A stretch of DNA of 64,000 bases from Anisodus tanguticus (taxonomy: Eukaryota > Streptophyta > Magnoliopsida > Solanales > Solanaceae): assembly GCA_034509755.1 (NCBI GenBank), contig CM067559.1, positions 17,218,501 through 17,282,500 on the forward strand, written 5' to 3'. Every line of letters begins with the position of its first letter. Position 1 is the first letter of the stretch. Both the position numbers and the translations under genes were made by a program. Below, in pieces: positions 22,643 through 34,333 of this stretch. Below the pieces are notes generated by a model that was not told the origin of the DNA, made no database searches, and worked only from the letters and a program-made list of their open reading frames with translations.

Positions 22643-22805
22643 ACTATTGAACTCTATGAGTGAAAGATAACCAGCTAATTGTTTCCCAAAACACCCAAGT
22701 CATGAAGTGGCAACCAGGACCCAGAACATCATCATACTTGCCAAAAATTTCCTTTATAGCAACTGTGGATTGATCCACTTGAATACAACCCAAAGCTTGT
22801 CCCAA
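22643..22805 (-). pseudogene. Hypersensitive-induced-reaction (HIR) protein, first-exon relic
   Basis: The minus strand encodes GQALGCIQVDQSTVAIKE, then IFGKYDDVLGPGCHFM, which closely matches the N-terminus of plant HIR proteins (SPFH/PHB family, membrane-microdomain proteins of immunity). The start codon position reads TTG (22803-22805) instead of ATG. After CHFMTWVF the frame is lost by a one-base deletion; the next stretch reads out the expected AGYLSLRVQ region only in a shifted frame with an extra AT, then stops. No further HIR exon was found nearby. It is a dead fragment, probably brought in by gene-fragment duplication or transposon capture. Confidence 0.8.
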
Positions 22806-23239
22806 AACTACAACAATAATCAATTATTAACATATAATAAAGAGGAAGCCCTTGAAATAAAAGTTAGAAGATAATATGATTAGCAGAATCTTGGTTATTC
22901 AGACATGAGCAGATCTTAACCGTACAAGTGAAGGACAAGAGTCACAAAGGGTTTCAAGAAAAGGATTAATAAAAATAAAATAATTAGTGGTACCACTCTG
23001 TCTACTTGGTTTTCAAATCATTAATGTTTAGATGATAAGAAGTTGATCTCTATGTCTAAAATGGTAAATTAATGTGAAAGTTGATAACCTTATTTTCAGC
23101 CATGTAAATTCACCATTAACAAAAGTGAGAAAACAGAGGAAAAAAAGGGAGAACAACGTTTTCATCGTCCAAAGGCCATCGTAGCTCCACCGGCGACTTA
23201 TCGTCGAACCACCCTTGTTCCACCACCCACAACCATTGA

Positions 23240-23560
23240 AACACCCATGGACCTGGTTGGTTCGGGTTTCTCAAAAACCAAATCAACCTAATTGTGTTGG
23301 ATTTTTAAATTTATAAGCCAAATCAAACCAACAAAAGTTGGGTTTTTCAACTTCGGGTTGTTTCAGGTTTCACGATTTTCTCTGATTTTTTCGATAAAAA
23401 CTTCATACAAAATAACTTGTGCTTAGAATATTTCTTTAGTCTTAGTAAAATACAACTATCTAATTAAGGTGTTTCTAAGAAAATGACACAATGTGAGATA
23501 AGTGATGATATTATATTAAAATATTCAACAACAAAAAATAATGAAGTAGTAAAAGAAAAA
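23240..23560. mobile_element. MITE-like relic rich in GGTTGGTTCGGGTT
   Basis: Contains GGTTGGTTCGGGTTTCTC, AAACCAAATCAACC, then GTTGGGTTTTTCAACTTCGG, the repetitive subterminal sequence of a common Solanaceae MITE. Ends are not defined and the right terminus was not found. Confidence 0.4.
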
Positions 23561-23666
23561 AGTACAGCTAATTATTAATTACATGATTATATATTAAAGA
23601 AAAACTAAATTAAATTATTTTTTTCACTGTTTAACCAATGCAAAACTAATAAATAGTAACTAAAGT

Positions 23667-23982
23667 ATTTGTGGCGACCAAGGTCGTCACTAAATCATAG
23701 TTACTGTGGAGATTATATTTGCTACTAAAGATACAATAGTTATAGTGGCGACTTTGTCGCCGCTAAATGTCAGTCTCTTGTGGATGTTGCTTAGTTTTAG
23801 AGGCGACAAAGTTGCCACTAAATGTGTCTCTCTTGTGGCGACCTCAATAGTCATCATTAATAACATTCAGCAACGGAGGTATATGCAGCGAATTTGATGT
23901 CGCCACTAAATGTTTTTAGTGGCGATTTTATGGGTTTTCGTAGGGACTGTTGTCACCACAAATTGTCCAATTTCTTGTAGTG
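23667..23982. mobile_element. CACTA (En/Spm) terminus with subterminal repeats
   Basis: The right edge, read on the minus strand, begins CACTACAAGAAATTGGACAA, a CACTA terminus. Inside it, at least four copies of a GTGGCGAC...GTCGCCACTAAA palindromic unit recur (about 23672, 23743, 23800, 23835, 23900), the usual subterminal transposase sites. No matching left CACTACAAG end lies in the window, so this is one end only. There is no coding sequence. Confidence 0.75.
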
Positions 23983-24215
23983 GAAAAATTTATGCTTTAA
24001 AACATGATTTTCTCACATCCTTCCTATCGAATCAGCTCACCGGAAAAAAACGCATGGTGGGAAACATGTTCTCATTAAAATACTAGGAAACTTTCTAATT
24101 TTTCGTGAAAAAATACTATATTTTAGATTTTTTCCATCGACATTCAATGAGAAATAACCACTTTAGTGGAAAAATAGAATTTTATAGAATTTTTTTAGTA
24201 GTAGTTAAATTTCAC

Positions 24216-24307
24216 TTGGCTAGGTTCCAATAAAGGATGACTATACAAGCTAACAAGAAGAGGACATACAGAAAGCTTGAAGTAGGGGACTTCGAATACC
24301 TCAAGGT
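24216..24307 (+). pseudogene. Gypsy integrase C-terminal fragment (copy 2)
   Basis: 90 of 92 bases match 15008-15099. The reading frame again gives the Arg-Met...Val-Gly-Asp-Phe...Tyr-Leu-Lys pattern, with two base changes. The similarity stops sharply on both sides. Confidence 0.5.
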
Positions 24308-24365
24308 TTAGCATTATAGAAATAATTTACCATGTCTAAAAAGCATCTTATTAAGATATCATCTA

Positions 24366-24597
24366 CTCCCTTCATTTCAAATTATACGAGGGTGTTTGAC
24401 TGGACATAAAATTTAAGAAATAAAGAAATATTTTTGAATTTTATGGTTTAAAATAAGTTAAAGAAATATTTATGGCTAGAGATCATAAAATTAAGGAAAA
24501 AATGAAAAATATAGAGTAAATCGTTGTTAATTATAAAAATGTATCATTCTTTTTGTGATTGATAAAAAAAATATCATATAAATTCGGACGGAGGAAG
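24366..24597. mobile_element. Stowaway-type MITE
   Basis: Starts CTCCCTTCATTTCAAATTAT and ends AAATTCGGACGGAGGAAG, flanked by TA at 24364-24365 and 24598-24599. Confidence 0.75.
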
Positions 24598-24599
24598 TA

Positions 24600-24968
24600 A
24601 GTATTATGGACCTTATACGATTGATCATAAAGTAGGATACGTGGCTTATCGACTATTCTTACCAGCATAGTTATTGCTACATCCTACTTTTCATATTATT
24701 TTTTTGAGTCTTGTTATGCGCTTCTTGATAAAGTGATACACCCTATAGTATTAGAAATCTCTAGTCCTACTATCCTCGTCCAATTAAAATTCCGTATATG
24801 AGGTTGATCTATCTATATCTATACTATGTTAAAAATAGAAGTCCCTAATTTAAAAGTTAATTACCATAATACCCTTTTTATTAATTATAAATATCCTATT
24901 TAATTATGTTTAAAGCAAATTACCAAGAGACCAACCTTCACATTTCCAACAGAATCAGAAATGTTGCC
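24600..24968. other. Spacer with possible TATA box
   Basis: AT-rich. ATTATAAATATCC at 24888-24900 could serve as a TATA box for the small ORF that follows. Otherwise nothing recognised. Confidence 0.3.
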
Positions 24969-25154
24969 ATGGGAGAAGAGTTGCGACTCCTCAGAATCAT
25001 TCTAATTGTCATAATATTTTCCAACATGTCTCTTTGTACGTGTTGCAATGTTCACTTGGAAAAACAAACCAAGAAAAAAGGTTTTAAAAAACAGAGGCAT
25101 CTATATAATCCACCGTCAACACCCCTAAACTCAACTATTAATTGTCTCTTCTAA
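24969..25154 (+). CDS. Candidate small secreted peptide precursor (61 aa), unknown family
   Basis: Starting at ATG 24969 the product has an N-terminal basic-hydrophobic segment (LRLLRIILIVIIF, residues 6-18) like a signal peptide, with a probable cleavage near SLCTCC. A strongly basic middle (KQTKKKGFKKQRH) follows, then a Pro/Asn/Thr-rich C-terminus (LYNPPSTPLNSTINCLF). This is the architecture of plant peptide-hormone precursors, but the tail matches none of CLE, IDA, CEP, PSK, RGF or CIF that I can recall. A TATA-like box is about 75 bp upstream. An ATG at 24960 lies in the same frame only 9 bases earlier and would add MLP-type residues if no change of phase is misread; the longer open frame from 24906 is in phase too. 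No homologue is recognised, so it may be a chance ORF. Confidence 0.3.
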   Translation: MGEELRLLRIILIVIIFSNMSLCTCCNVHLEKQTKKKGFKKQRHLYNPPSTPLNSTINCLF

Positions 25155-25400
25155 GCACTTAGCCCAGACTAATGCTATTTTTCAATGTTTCTACAACATG
25201 AGAAAGTAAAGTTTCAAGTTCAATTCTTAATGTCGTGCGTTTTGATTGGACGAAAACATAGGTACGCACTTTCAAGGTTGATCTTTCAGGGCTAATAAGG
25301 ACGAAGTGAGAGTGAACATTAAAGACTACATATTTTCTTTTAACAGGGAAAAATAGATTAGATCAACTATTAAAAGATAAATGCAATTTGGTTTACATGA
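25155..25400. other. Spacer, no feature recognised
   Basis: Short AT-rich stretch between the candidate peptide ORF and the solo LTR. Confidence 0.4.
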
Positions 25401-25405
25401 ATAGC

Positions 25406-25738
25406 TGCAACGACCAGTTTGGTCGCCGACTGAATTTCCGGTTATAGATCCCTCCGCGCATTCACCAATGTTGTTCTAGTGAAAATTACTAGTTAAGTAA
25501 CTCCTACGGTTGTGAAATTAGAGTGATTGAAGTTTTGTGTTGCTGGAAATAGCCATTTCCGCCTCAGCGAACTCGTATCTGCCCCAGTGGACTAAGGGAT
25601 TCCGCTCCAGCGAGCTTTTTTTTGCCCCGGTGCTAAGGCGAGATGTCAAGTACCTCCGACTCAGCGGTTCCCTCTTTCTCCATAGCGTATCCACCACAGC
25701 GGAATCGAATCCGCCGCGGCGGAAGCAATGGCAGATCA

Positions 25739-25774
<36 letters not shown>

Positions 25775-28419
25775 GACCTAATTTGTCTCACTTTCCAAAG
25801 TGGTGTGGCCTCGAAATGGGAGCTGACCTAGGAGCCTCCCTGTCCCTCCTATTTGAAAATCTTCCATGGGAGGTAATCATTCCTCTCTTATGATTGTCAT
25901 CTTATAGTTATGGTGTTGTGGGTCTATCTTGTAAGGTGGAGGAAAGAAGAAAGAACCCTTAAATGGTTGGAACTTCTTAAATGATGTTTTTGTAATAAAA
26001 TTGAATGGGTAAGGAACGATTTCCTCTAAATAAGCTATAACGTGGGTAAAGCAATCTTGTTGTATGATTAATTTGTTTATATAAAATTCTTTCTTAAATT
26101 GCGGAAGAACCTAGGGTTGTAAATTGGAATTTCTTTGGTATTATGCAATTGAAGGACTAAATGAATTCGTTTTTCAAATTAATTTTGGGTTTTATCTAAT
26201 AATCTAGTTTAGAAGCCCTTGAGTTAATAAATGATGAATTTTGACATCGTCGGCCCGGAATGAAAGTTAAGTACTTCAAGTTTAAGTAGGATTTCGAGTT
26301 CTTGTATATGTTTGGTTGTTATTAATATGTAAAACTTACGTGCTAGATTAGATTTGCTACGAGGAGTTCCGAAGAGTCAAACACGCATATTGAGGATCGA
26401 CCATTCGTGTCTCCTGCTCGACATTGAGGTAGGCTACGATTTAGCTTTTCAAAACTCCGATAGAAATACGTAATTAGTTATAAATATTGAGGGGTATTGG
26501 ATGTGTTTGGGGGTACCACTCAGGCGGTTTGTGATGAACGTCTGAGTGAGTACTTGTGTTGAACTGTGAAAATGGAATGATTTGGGGAATCAGTCTTATG
26601 CTATTCCGATTGCCGATTATTTGGTTTTGTCACCATATGTGGGCTTGTCGTCATGTTTGCTATTGTTTGTTTACCCATCACATATGTTTTCGAGTGATAT
26701 TCTGATTTGACTTGGATTTGCCTATGTGTTGTTGAATTTTTGAAAGTATGTGTACATCATCTCTATACTTGAATGCATCTCATTATATCATGATATATTG
26801 CCTTGTGTTGTCATTGCATATATACACTCATGATTCTATGACTTGATGTGAGAGTGGTATGGATATGTTGTGGTCCAAGTGACCGGAAAGGTAAGAGTAA
26901 TATGAGATTATGGCACTTGAGATGATACTAATACGCGGGTAGCGGAGTTGCACGTCTGCAACATGATTGAGACTCGATAGATGAGTCATGGGCTCTAGTC
27001 AGATTCGTGTGTGGAACTCCAGCTGGCTAGGAGCGGTATATGGACTTCGCGGGTCCCTCATGGATGTACAAATTATAATTAAACCTTGACGTACTATATA
27101 CCAGGTTGAGAAAGGTACCTTAAATACGCAGGGCATTTGCATTTGCATTCATATCATACATATATTTATATATGCCATTTGGTTGATTGATTGTGGTTTG
27201 GTGATGTGATATTGTTTGGAACTTGGATAAAATTATAATTTACCTGGATAATTGAGTTATGTTGATTTCCATGATCGGACTTGTGCTTGGGTGAGAGTTG
27301 ATAGCTTGGTTGAATACATGTAACTAGATGGATCGTGTATGCTACTTGATTCTTGGTTGGTTATGTGAGCCTCTATGATGTATTGAGTGGTTGCTTTTCA
27401 TATAGATGTTGTAGGGTTGCATTTCATGAGTAGGGTACTTATTATTGATCATATTTATAGTGGTTAAATTAAGGGTGGTAATACCTATGGGTACATGTGT
27501 CAGTTAATAAGAATTTAAGTCATGAAATGAGTGTCTTGTTTGTCTATTGATGAGAATTATGTTAAGTCTGAGGTTAGTGGTAATAACTGTAATCAACGGA
27601 ATTGTATTCAAAGAATTATGCATAAAAGACTAAGGTAGTAGGGTAAAGGACTATGGACTAACTTGCTTGTAACGTCCGCTGGTATAATAAGGTATGGTAA
27701 TATTCTGGTACTATTGAGTTTATGTGTGAGTTTAGGGGACTTCTAGAATTTATTCATTATGTGTGTTGGAGTTTCTTGATGTACTGGTATTGGTAGTTAT
27801 ATGACTTACACAGCTTAGCGTGATTGATGTCGACATGAAACTAGAGTCTTAGGTGGGTAAATCTTACATGTTCGTGGATCTTATGCGGTAAAGGTGTCTT
27901 GATAATTATATGAACCGTAGTGTATTCAGTATGACTTAGTAAGTGATTAAACTGCTAGTGATAGGTTATGTGGAGTCAACTTGGTGTTTATCTCTGATTA
28001 TGTGTTTCCGTCGTTGTCGGCCTATGATGTCTACGGGGGTACGTTATGTACTTATGCTACACTTGTTGCATCTTTTCTGGATGCAGATATTCGGTCTATC
28101 AGGTTGCAGATTGAAGCACGGGAAGCCGAGGCAGACTATCTTATTCAGTGGCCTTGGTTTACCCTTCATTCGGACAGTGTCATATTTTTCGCATTCAGAT
28201 ATTGTACTTTAAAGTCCTTGTATACGTCAGACCAGGTTCTGAGAATGAAAGGTTGTACGAATTTATTATTCTTATGATTTAATGAAATTCTTCATGATTG
28301 TACCTTGATTTTTTCCTGCATTTATTTAAACCATTTTTAAAAGCTGCTTTGGGAAATTGGTTCGCCTATCGGAAGATGGTGTAGGTGCCACCAAAACGCC
28401 CGTGATTTGGATCGTGACA
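25406..28419 (+). mobile_element. Solo LTR, Ty3/gypsy type (3014 bp)
   Basis: Starts TGCAACGACCAGTTTGGTCG and ends ...GGATCGTGACA. Perfect 5-bp duplications ATAGC flank it (25401-25405 and 28420-28424). There is no primer site, gag or pol inside, so it is what remains after LTR-LTR recombination. Length and terminal sequence fit large-LTR gypsy (Tekay-like) elements of Solanaceae (inference). The 89- and 98-codon frames at 27.94-28.28 kb are chance frames in the LTR. A (TA)n microsatellite lies at 25740-25771. Confidence 0.85.
25740..25771. repeat. (TA)16 microsatellite inside the solo LTR
   Basis: Uninterrupted alternating TA, likely variable between individuals. Confidence 0.95.
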
Positions 28420-28424
28420 ATAGC

Positions 28425-30970
28425 TGAAAACATACAATTATATATTTTATCTTAACCTTTCTATTTTTTTAATATAGATTTAGACCATTTTTAAAGCATG
28501 CATTACTAACACTGAGCTAGCATATCAGAAGAGAAAACGCAAAAATGCGACAAAAGGTAAAACGTGGATGGACTACTCGATCTCAAATATTCTCACCTAT
28601 GCATCCGTATATCTTTAATGGTCAAGACATTGCTTGAAAGTATAGGGCAAAAGAGACTGCATCAAAGAATAAGAACAATCTTTATTCATTCATTCTTTAA
28701 TTATCAATCATTTGAAATTTTTATATCTATAAATATTAAGACTGATTTTCATAATCTCATGGAGTAATATATCTTATGTCTTGCAATGGAAACCTCTCAA
28801 GAAGCGCCAAAAGACAATTTACTCCTAATACATGTCGGGGTTAGTTGGTTAGTAGGATAAGGGATATCAATTCCGAATACTCCGTATTTAGTTATATATA
28901 GACAATAACTTTTAATAGATCTCTTTTTATTCCTCAATCTTTGAAAAATACCGCATTATATTATTGTGAGTTCTTTGATCCAAAAAATCCTAAAAGTAGA
29001 TGACAAGTTTTAAATCTTAATACAGAAATACTAAGCCAAAGCCTAACCTACAGGGTGAGAGAGATAGGAAGAGATATGTCAAATCAAGACTTGGAATGAT
29101 TTATTTTGCTTGATGACAAATGAATGACCTCCTTTATATATAGTCACTTAAAGGCTAGTGTGTAAATATTGCTAATTGTAACACAAGTCCCTCGATATTT
29201 ACATTAAGTCCCCTATTTATTAAAATTCTCAACATGCCTAGAATCTTCCAAGATATTCCAAGAATTATAGTAATTATTTTTTTCCTCAAATAAAATTGGA
29301 TTGGTGATATACAATTTGGTAGCTTTACGTGAAAATGTGGATTATTATAAGACATGAATTAGAACTTACATTATATTTGATCATTATATTGAGATCATGA
29401 AAATAATAAAGACAGTCTGTATCATATCTATATTTGAAAAATGCTATACAAATTTAAGATAAATAGAAAATACTTTTCTTATTAAATATTTCTTTTTTTA
29501 GTATATAATTTTGTGCTTTGATATTACATACAATATTTTTTACTAATTTATCACTAAATAATCCGTAGCTAATCTAAGTCATTCTTGTAATATCAATTGT
29601 TTTTCCTGATGTTGAAGGACATTGACAGTTTTTCAGTTTTTTAAAGACAAAAGGGACAATGAACTGAATGAAGTGAGATTTAAAAAAAAAGAAAAAGGAA
29701 TGATGTAGTTTTGACTTTATGTATCCACAATGGTATTATATATAAGCAGAAACATTAAAAATGATTTGACTATCCATTAAACATTAGCCTGATTTCGTTT
29801 CCCAAAGTTACTTTTTGTTAGACCTAATTTGCAGTCTGTGTGGCTGCATACTGTTTCTTTTTTAATACTGGGTGCACCACTGAATAATTTTTTTTATACT
29901 TGTATATGTTACAAGAATTATATAGAAAGTTAAACCACATATATTAAAGTACTTTTTTAAGAACGTTACTGTGACCAGTTTTATGTGTGCATGTGCATAC
30001 ATAACTTAAAGATATATACATGTGTGTGTATATAAAGTTGTTGTGAGTTCCTAATTTTGTTTTCTATATATTTTATAGAAAAATCAAAATGCATTTAATT
30101 AGTGCAATTGTATGTGACATTATTTTTTCATAAGCATGTGTAATTGCATGATAGAACCGTTGGTTTTATATGTCACTATTCTTAGCCAAAATTTCTATAT
30201 TTATTATAGAATTTTTTATTGTTAATCTTAAATTTCAGTAATTTCAGATAAGTGTTCCCTAAATAATTGGTTAGGTTAGATTCATTGAACATTAGGATTT
30301 GGATGATGATAGGGAACATAATGAACTTTCGATTTCGAATCTAATGTGAAATAAATTTTAATATAATTACTTATTGTAAGGATTAATATGTATATGAATT
30401 TTAGGCTCTGAAAATGTACATAGATGTCTCAGATAGTTTATACTTTGTTATCAATATGTCAACTACTATGAGAATATTAGTCTCCGAGCTTAACATAAGT
30501 AAAAAACTAAAAGGTGATGTAACATCCAGTATATTCTAGAAGAGCAAAAGGTTCTTACGGCTTTAGATCTATGATGCCTCATAATGTATCTTGTTTGTAT
30601 TGGCACATAAGAGATATGGTGCTGGTTATTCCTATGATGATTTTAGTATACTGGATATTATTTATAATTCTAGTAAGAATATTTATTTGTGCTAATTTGC
30701 ATTAAGTGTTAATGCAAATATACGGCATGCTAGACTTGACCTTAGTGGTTAACAACAAAAGAATTATTTAGCCAAACAATATTTACTTAGTGCTATAGAA
30801 AAGGTAGAGATTTGTCTACTTATTAATATTGTCTAGCTAGAAAATAAATAGAAAATCATTTGGAAAAGTTAATGCGCTGATGCTCCATTGCAATATATTT
30901 CATCTGACATCAATGATTCAAACAAATGCAACATCGTTTAAGTTATTGTAATTTCATATGAGTTGTGGAA
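28425..30970. other. AT-rich spacer, no gene recognised
   Basis: Only short frames occur, none with a recognisable family. A widely spaced inverted pair (ATCCAGTATA near 30530 and TATACTGGAT near 30648) is noted without interpretation. Confidence 0.4.
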
Positions 30971-30979
30971 AGCAAAAAC

Positions 30980-32012
30980 CTGATTTGTGTTTGTGCAACT
31001 TGGTGACCAACCTGTCGTATTACTATTGTATGACTCTCTGTTATTGCTCACATATCCCACTTATGCATGTATCATTCCTTTGCTATCTATCCCACTTCTT
31101 ACATTAGTCCAGGTATTTGTAACAAAATTTCCCCTCGCTTTTAACTTATCTTTCTTTAAACGGCCTTATCTTTAAGGCACTTACTATTTCCGCTCCACTT
31201 TTAAGCACAAGTCTCCCTGAGAGAAAAACATTCACCGTGCATACCAAGATTTCAATACCTGGCCCCTAAATATTCAATATCTTCATAGGTCATATCCAAC
31301 TAACAATTCATGAGTACTTCATGTATATGTAAATCTATATCTTCGAAAAAAGGGGGGTGCATTTAACGTAATTGTGACATTCTCCAGTACTGCTCATGCT
31401 AAGATCATTCTAACCTTTACTAACTCCTGAGATCTCACTTCTTTCTAAAATTACGTTTATCGCCATCGGTAAATCACAAGCTGGAATAGACATTTCTCAT
31501 TGTAGTTTTACAACTACTAAAGGCAAGATGGCAATACTTACAACATTCTAACTAAATATCAATCTGCTTACAATCCTCTGCATTCAGATTCTCTGTACTT
31601 CCTTTACTTTACTCCTTTTGTATCCCAAAACCAACACTTTACCTTTCTAGGCTTTCATTATCTCTTCTTCATATGAGTGAGACAAATGCTCACACTCTGA
31701 AACTTTAACATAATACTCAGACTTCTGGCATACCAATAGTCTGCTAGGGGTCTCTCATTTACCGGCTACAAACATGAACAAACTGAAGTCTTTCTCTTAG
31801 TCGGCCTTACTGAAATAGTATAAAGCATGAAATAGACTTGATTTCTTAAAACTCAGCTTTATTGCATGATCTATGAGATGAATAAATGGAAACCATCCCT
31901 AAATTCCCTATAGCCTCCTGTTTATAAGTGGGGTGCACAACACTACCATAAAAACGACTCTACTAGACACGGTTTGCAGACTCCCTAGGATATACCTGCT
32001 CTGATAAAAGTT
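30980..32012 (-). mobile_element. Gypsy-like element, 5' internal region (truncated)
   Basis: Next to the LTR at 32013 the sequence is closely similar to the interior next to the LTR at 43559: both read 'tagcctcctgtttataag', 'gtggtgcacaaaac'-like text and a CTCTACTAGACACG stretch. A decayed primer site region (GCTCTGATA before the LTR, minus strand TATCAGAGC) matches initiator tRNA-Met. No gag frame is left. The left edge is a rough estimate and the 3' LTR is missing. Confidence 0.5.
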
Positions 32013-34333
32013 TGTCACACCCCAACCTTAGGTGTGTGTGGCTGGCACCCGGAACCCTAGAGCCCGAGCAAACCAATTGTAATACTAGAGTGCAACGATA
32101 GGAAATTTGGCCGACAAGGCCTCCTAATAGCAACAATAAGATGGAAAACAACAAATAATCTGCACGCAGAAAAGGCCTAATACAATATATACATAAACTA
32201 AGGACGACAAGGCTATCACGAGTATATCCACAACTAAAAAGGGTCTACAAGGCCACACAAGACATATGTACAACAACCTCTAGTCTTCAAACCTCTACGA
32301 GTACTATCATGTGTCATCAAATCGGGACAGGGACCCAATATACCCAAAATAACGATATGCATATGCAGTAGCACCTACCGACTCTGTACAGCAACTCCGG
32401 AGAAGTGGAGTGTGACAACTAATAAATGAAAGCAGATGTCCTACTATAGAGGTATGTCTACCTGCCTATATGTACCCGTGGGCATGCACATTGCCCCAGA
32501 AGAAGGGGACGTCAGTACGAATTATGTACTGAATATGTAAGACAAATATCATAAGTAAACATGAAATAAAATACAAGAGATAAAGGTACATAAGTCAACG
32601 TGGAACTCGAAAGAGACATTAAGGGCGTACAACTGACACAACCATGAATATGTGCATGTACGTAAAATCGGTCCACTCTACGAGGCCATATAGTATCATA
32701 TCAAATCCCTCTCTGGAGTGAGTTCATAATAAACTTCCCGGCCATATAGGACATGGTGGTATCTGCCTAACTTATTAGTGGTGTGCATATATAAGTGCCT
32801 GCCCGGCTGACTATAGCGTGGTGTGATGTGATAAACAAATTACAAGAGACACTCTGAACATAGCCGGAGTGACCTATGGTCGTTATCCTCTGACTATTGT
32901 TATTGTCGCTATGTTCATCAACACATCTTTCATTATGATTCAATAAATCAAGATATATAAAAGTCAACAAGTTTATTCATTAGAATGAAACATATAGACA
33001 TTCCTAGCTTTTTAAGAGTAGAGTACTTTTGGGCGGACACTCGTTTACATTCGTTTACATTTGGATCATGCCAAAAGAAAGAAGAGTTAGCCTTACATAC
33101 CTTGTCACCAAAGTTATTCAAGTTCCACGAGTCCTCATATGCTCTGTGAAAGATTATCAACATTGTGTGAATGTTTTAGATCAAATTCGGATCAATAATC
33201 TATAAGTCGTTTCATTTAGATATTTCGTCAAACACCTTATGTGCATAAAATTTCATAACCTTTATTCAATGGTAACTAATCCATAAGATCACTTCTTTAA
33301 ATCTACTAAGCTTCTTTATCTTCCTCATGCCATGACTAACAACATTCAGCCATAAAATAGTAAACAACCCCAAAACACTAGCTCAACATCAACATAAAGC
33401 TTACCAAGTTCTTTAACAACTTGAGCTACAACTCTTAGCAAATCAACCTACTATGACATGTAGAAATTCAACCACAACAAGGAGGAAATAGGACTCACCT
33501 TAAGGATCAAGACTAGCTTATAATATACTTGAAACTCCAGCAACCATAACTCCAATTCAACACCAAGAGAAGGGAGAAGGAGAGATCTAGAATTGCAATC
33601 TTCCGACGAACAATTTACGTATTAGCTTCCGAACTTATCTTGATTCATCAAGGGACATAAGAGGGATTTGAGAGAGCTCAAGGAGCTGCCTAGGGTTGGG
33701 TTTGGTGAGAAATAAAGTCCCAAGTCGTGATGGGTCTATTTATAGTAAAATAAAAGGTTTCCACCGACTCATTTCGTGACACAGTCTGCGGTTCATAGAT
33801 AGTGTCGCAAACTGTTCCATATTCTTAAAACGTTCATAACCTTTTGTACATAGCTGTAATTGATGAACAGTTTATCGCGTTGGAAAATAGATTCGCTGAG
33901 CTTGAGTGTAAATAGGTCATGCACCCAATAATACCTTATCTACTAGAATATATATTCCCACCAAGTTGGACCAAAATCCTATCCAAAATTATTCCTATCA
34001 TCCCTCGAATTTCGGCGAACTTAACTTATTTGATTCATTCAATCCTGAACTCTTATGAGACTTACTTAACACTTGTTTAAGGCCTTCCTTAACCTTTAAG
34101 AGGGATATTACCTCTTCAAACTCACGTTAGTTAACTCACGACACAATCGACCTCGAAACTATGGGGTGTAACCTGATGAAACTTTCTTCCATTGATTCGC
34201 TAAGTCTTAAACTTTTAGAAACTTACTTAATGCATCCGTAAACCTTTACAATTCTCTTGGGGGTCCTACCATCTCCAAGCCTATGTTGTCTACATTTCGA
34301 TAATGACAACACACGAAAATGTGAGGTGTAACA
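32013..34333 (-). repeat. Gypsy-like 5' LTR (2321 bp)
   Basis: Begins TGTCACACCCCAACCTTAGG and ends GAGGTGTAACA on the + strand, the same ends as the LTRs at 36435 and 43559. Those share conserved text such as GTACCTGCGGGCATGAACGC-like and CATCAGTACGAA in the middle, here diverged (GTACCCGTGGGCATGCAC, CGTCAGTACGAATTATGTAC). It is a related but distinct subfamily. It abuts the AGAGTTTGC array directly. Confidence 0.75.

Noticed and set aside
24600..24900. Possible further MITE upstream of the small ORF
   Set aside because: No pairable ends or target duplication seen.
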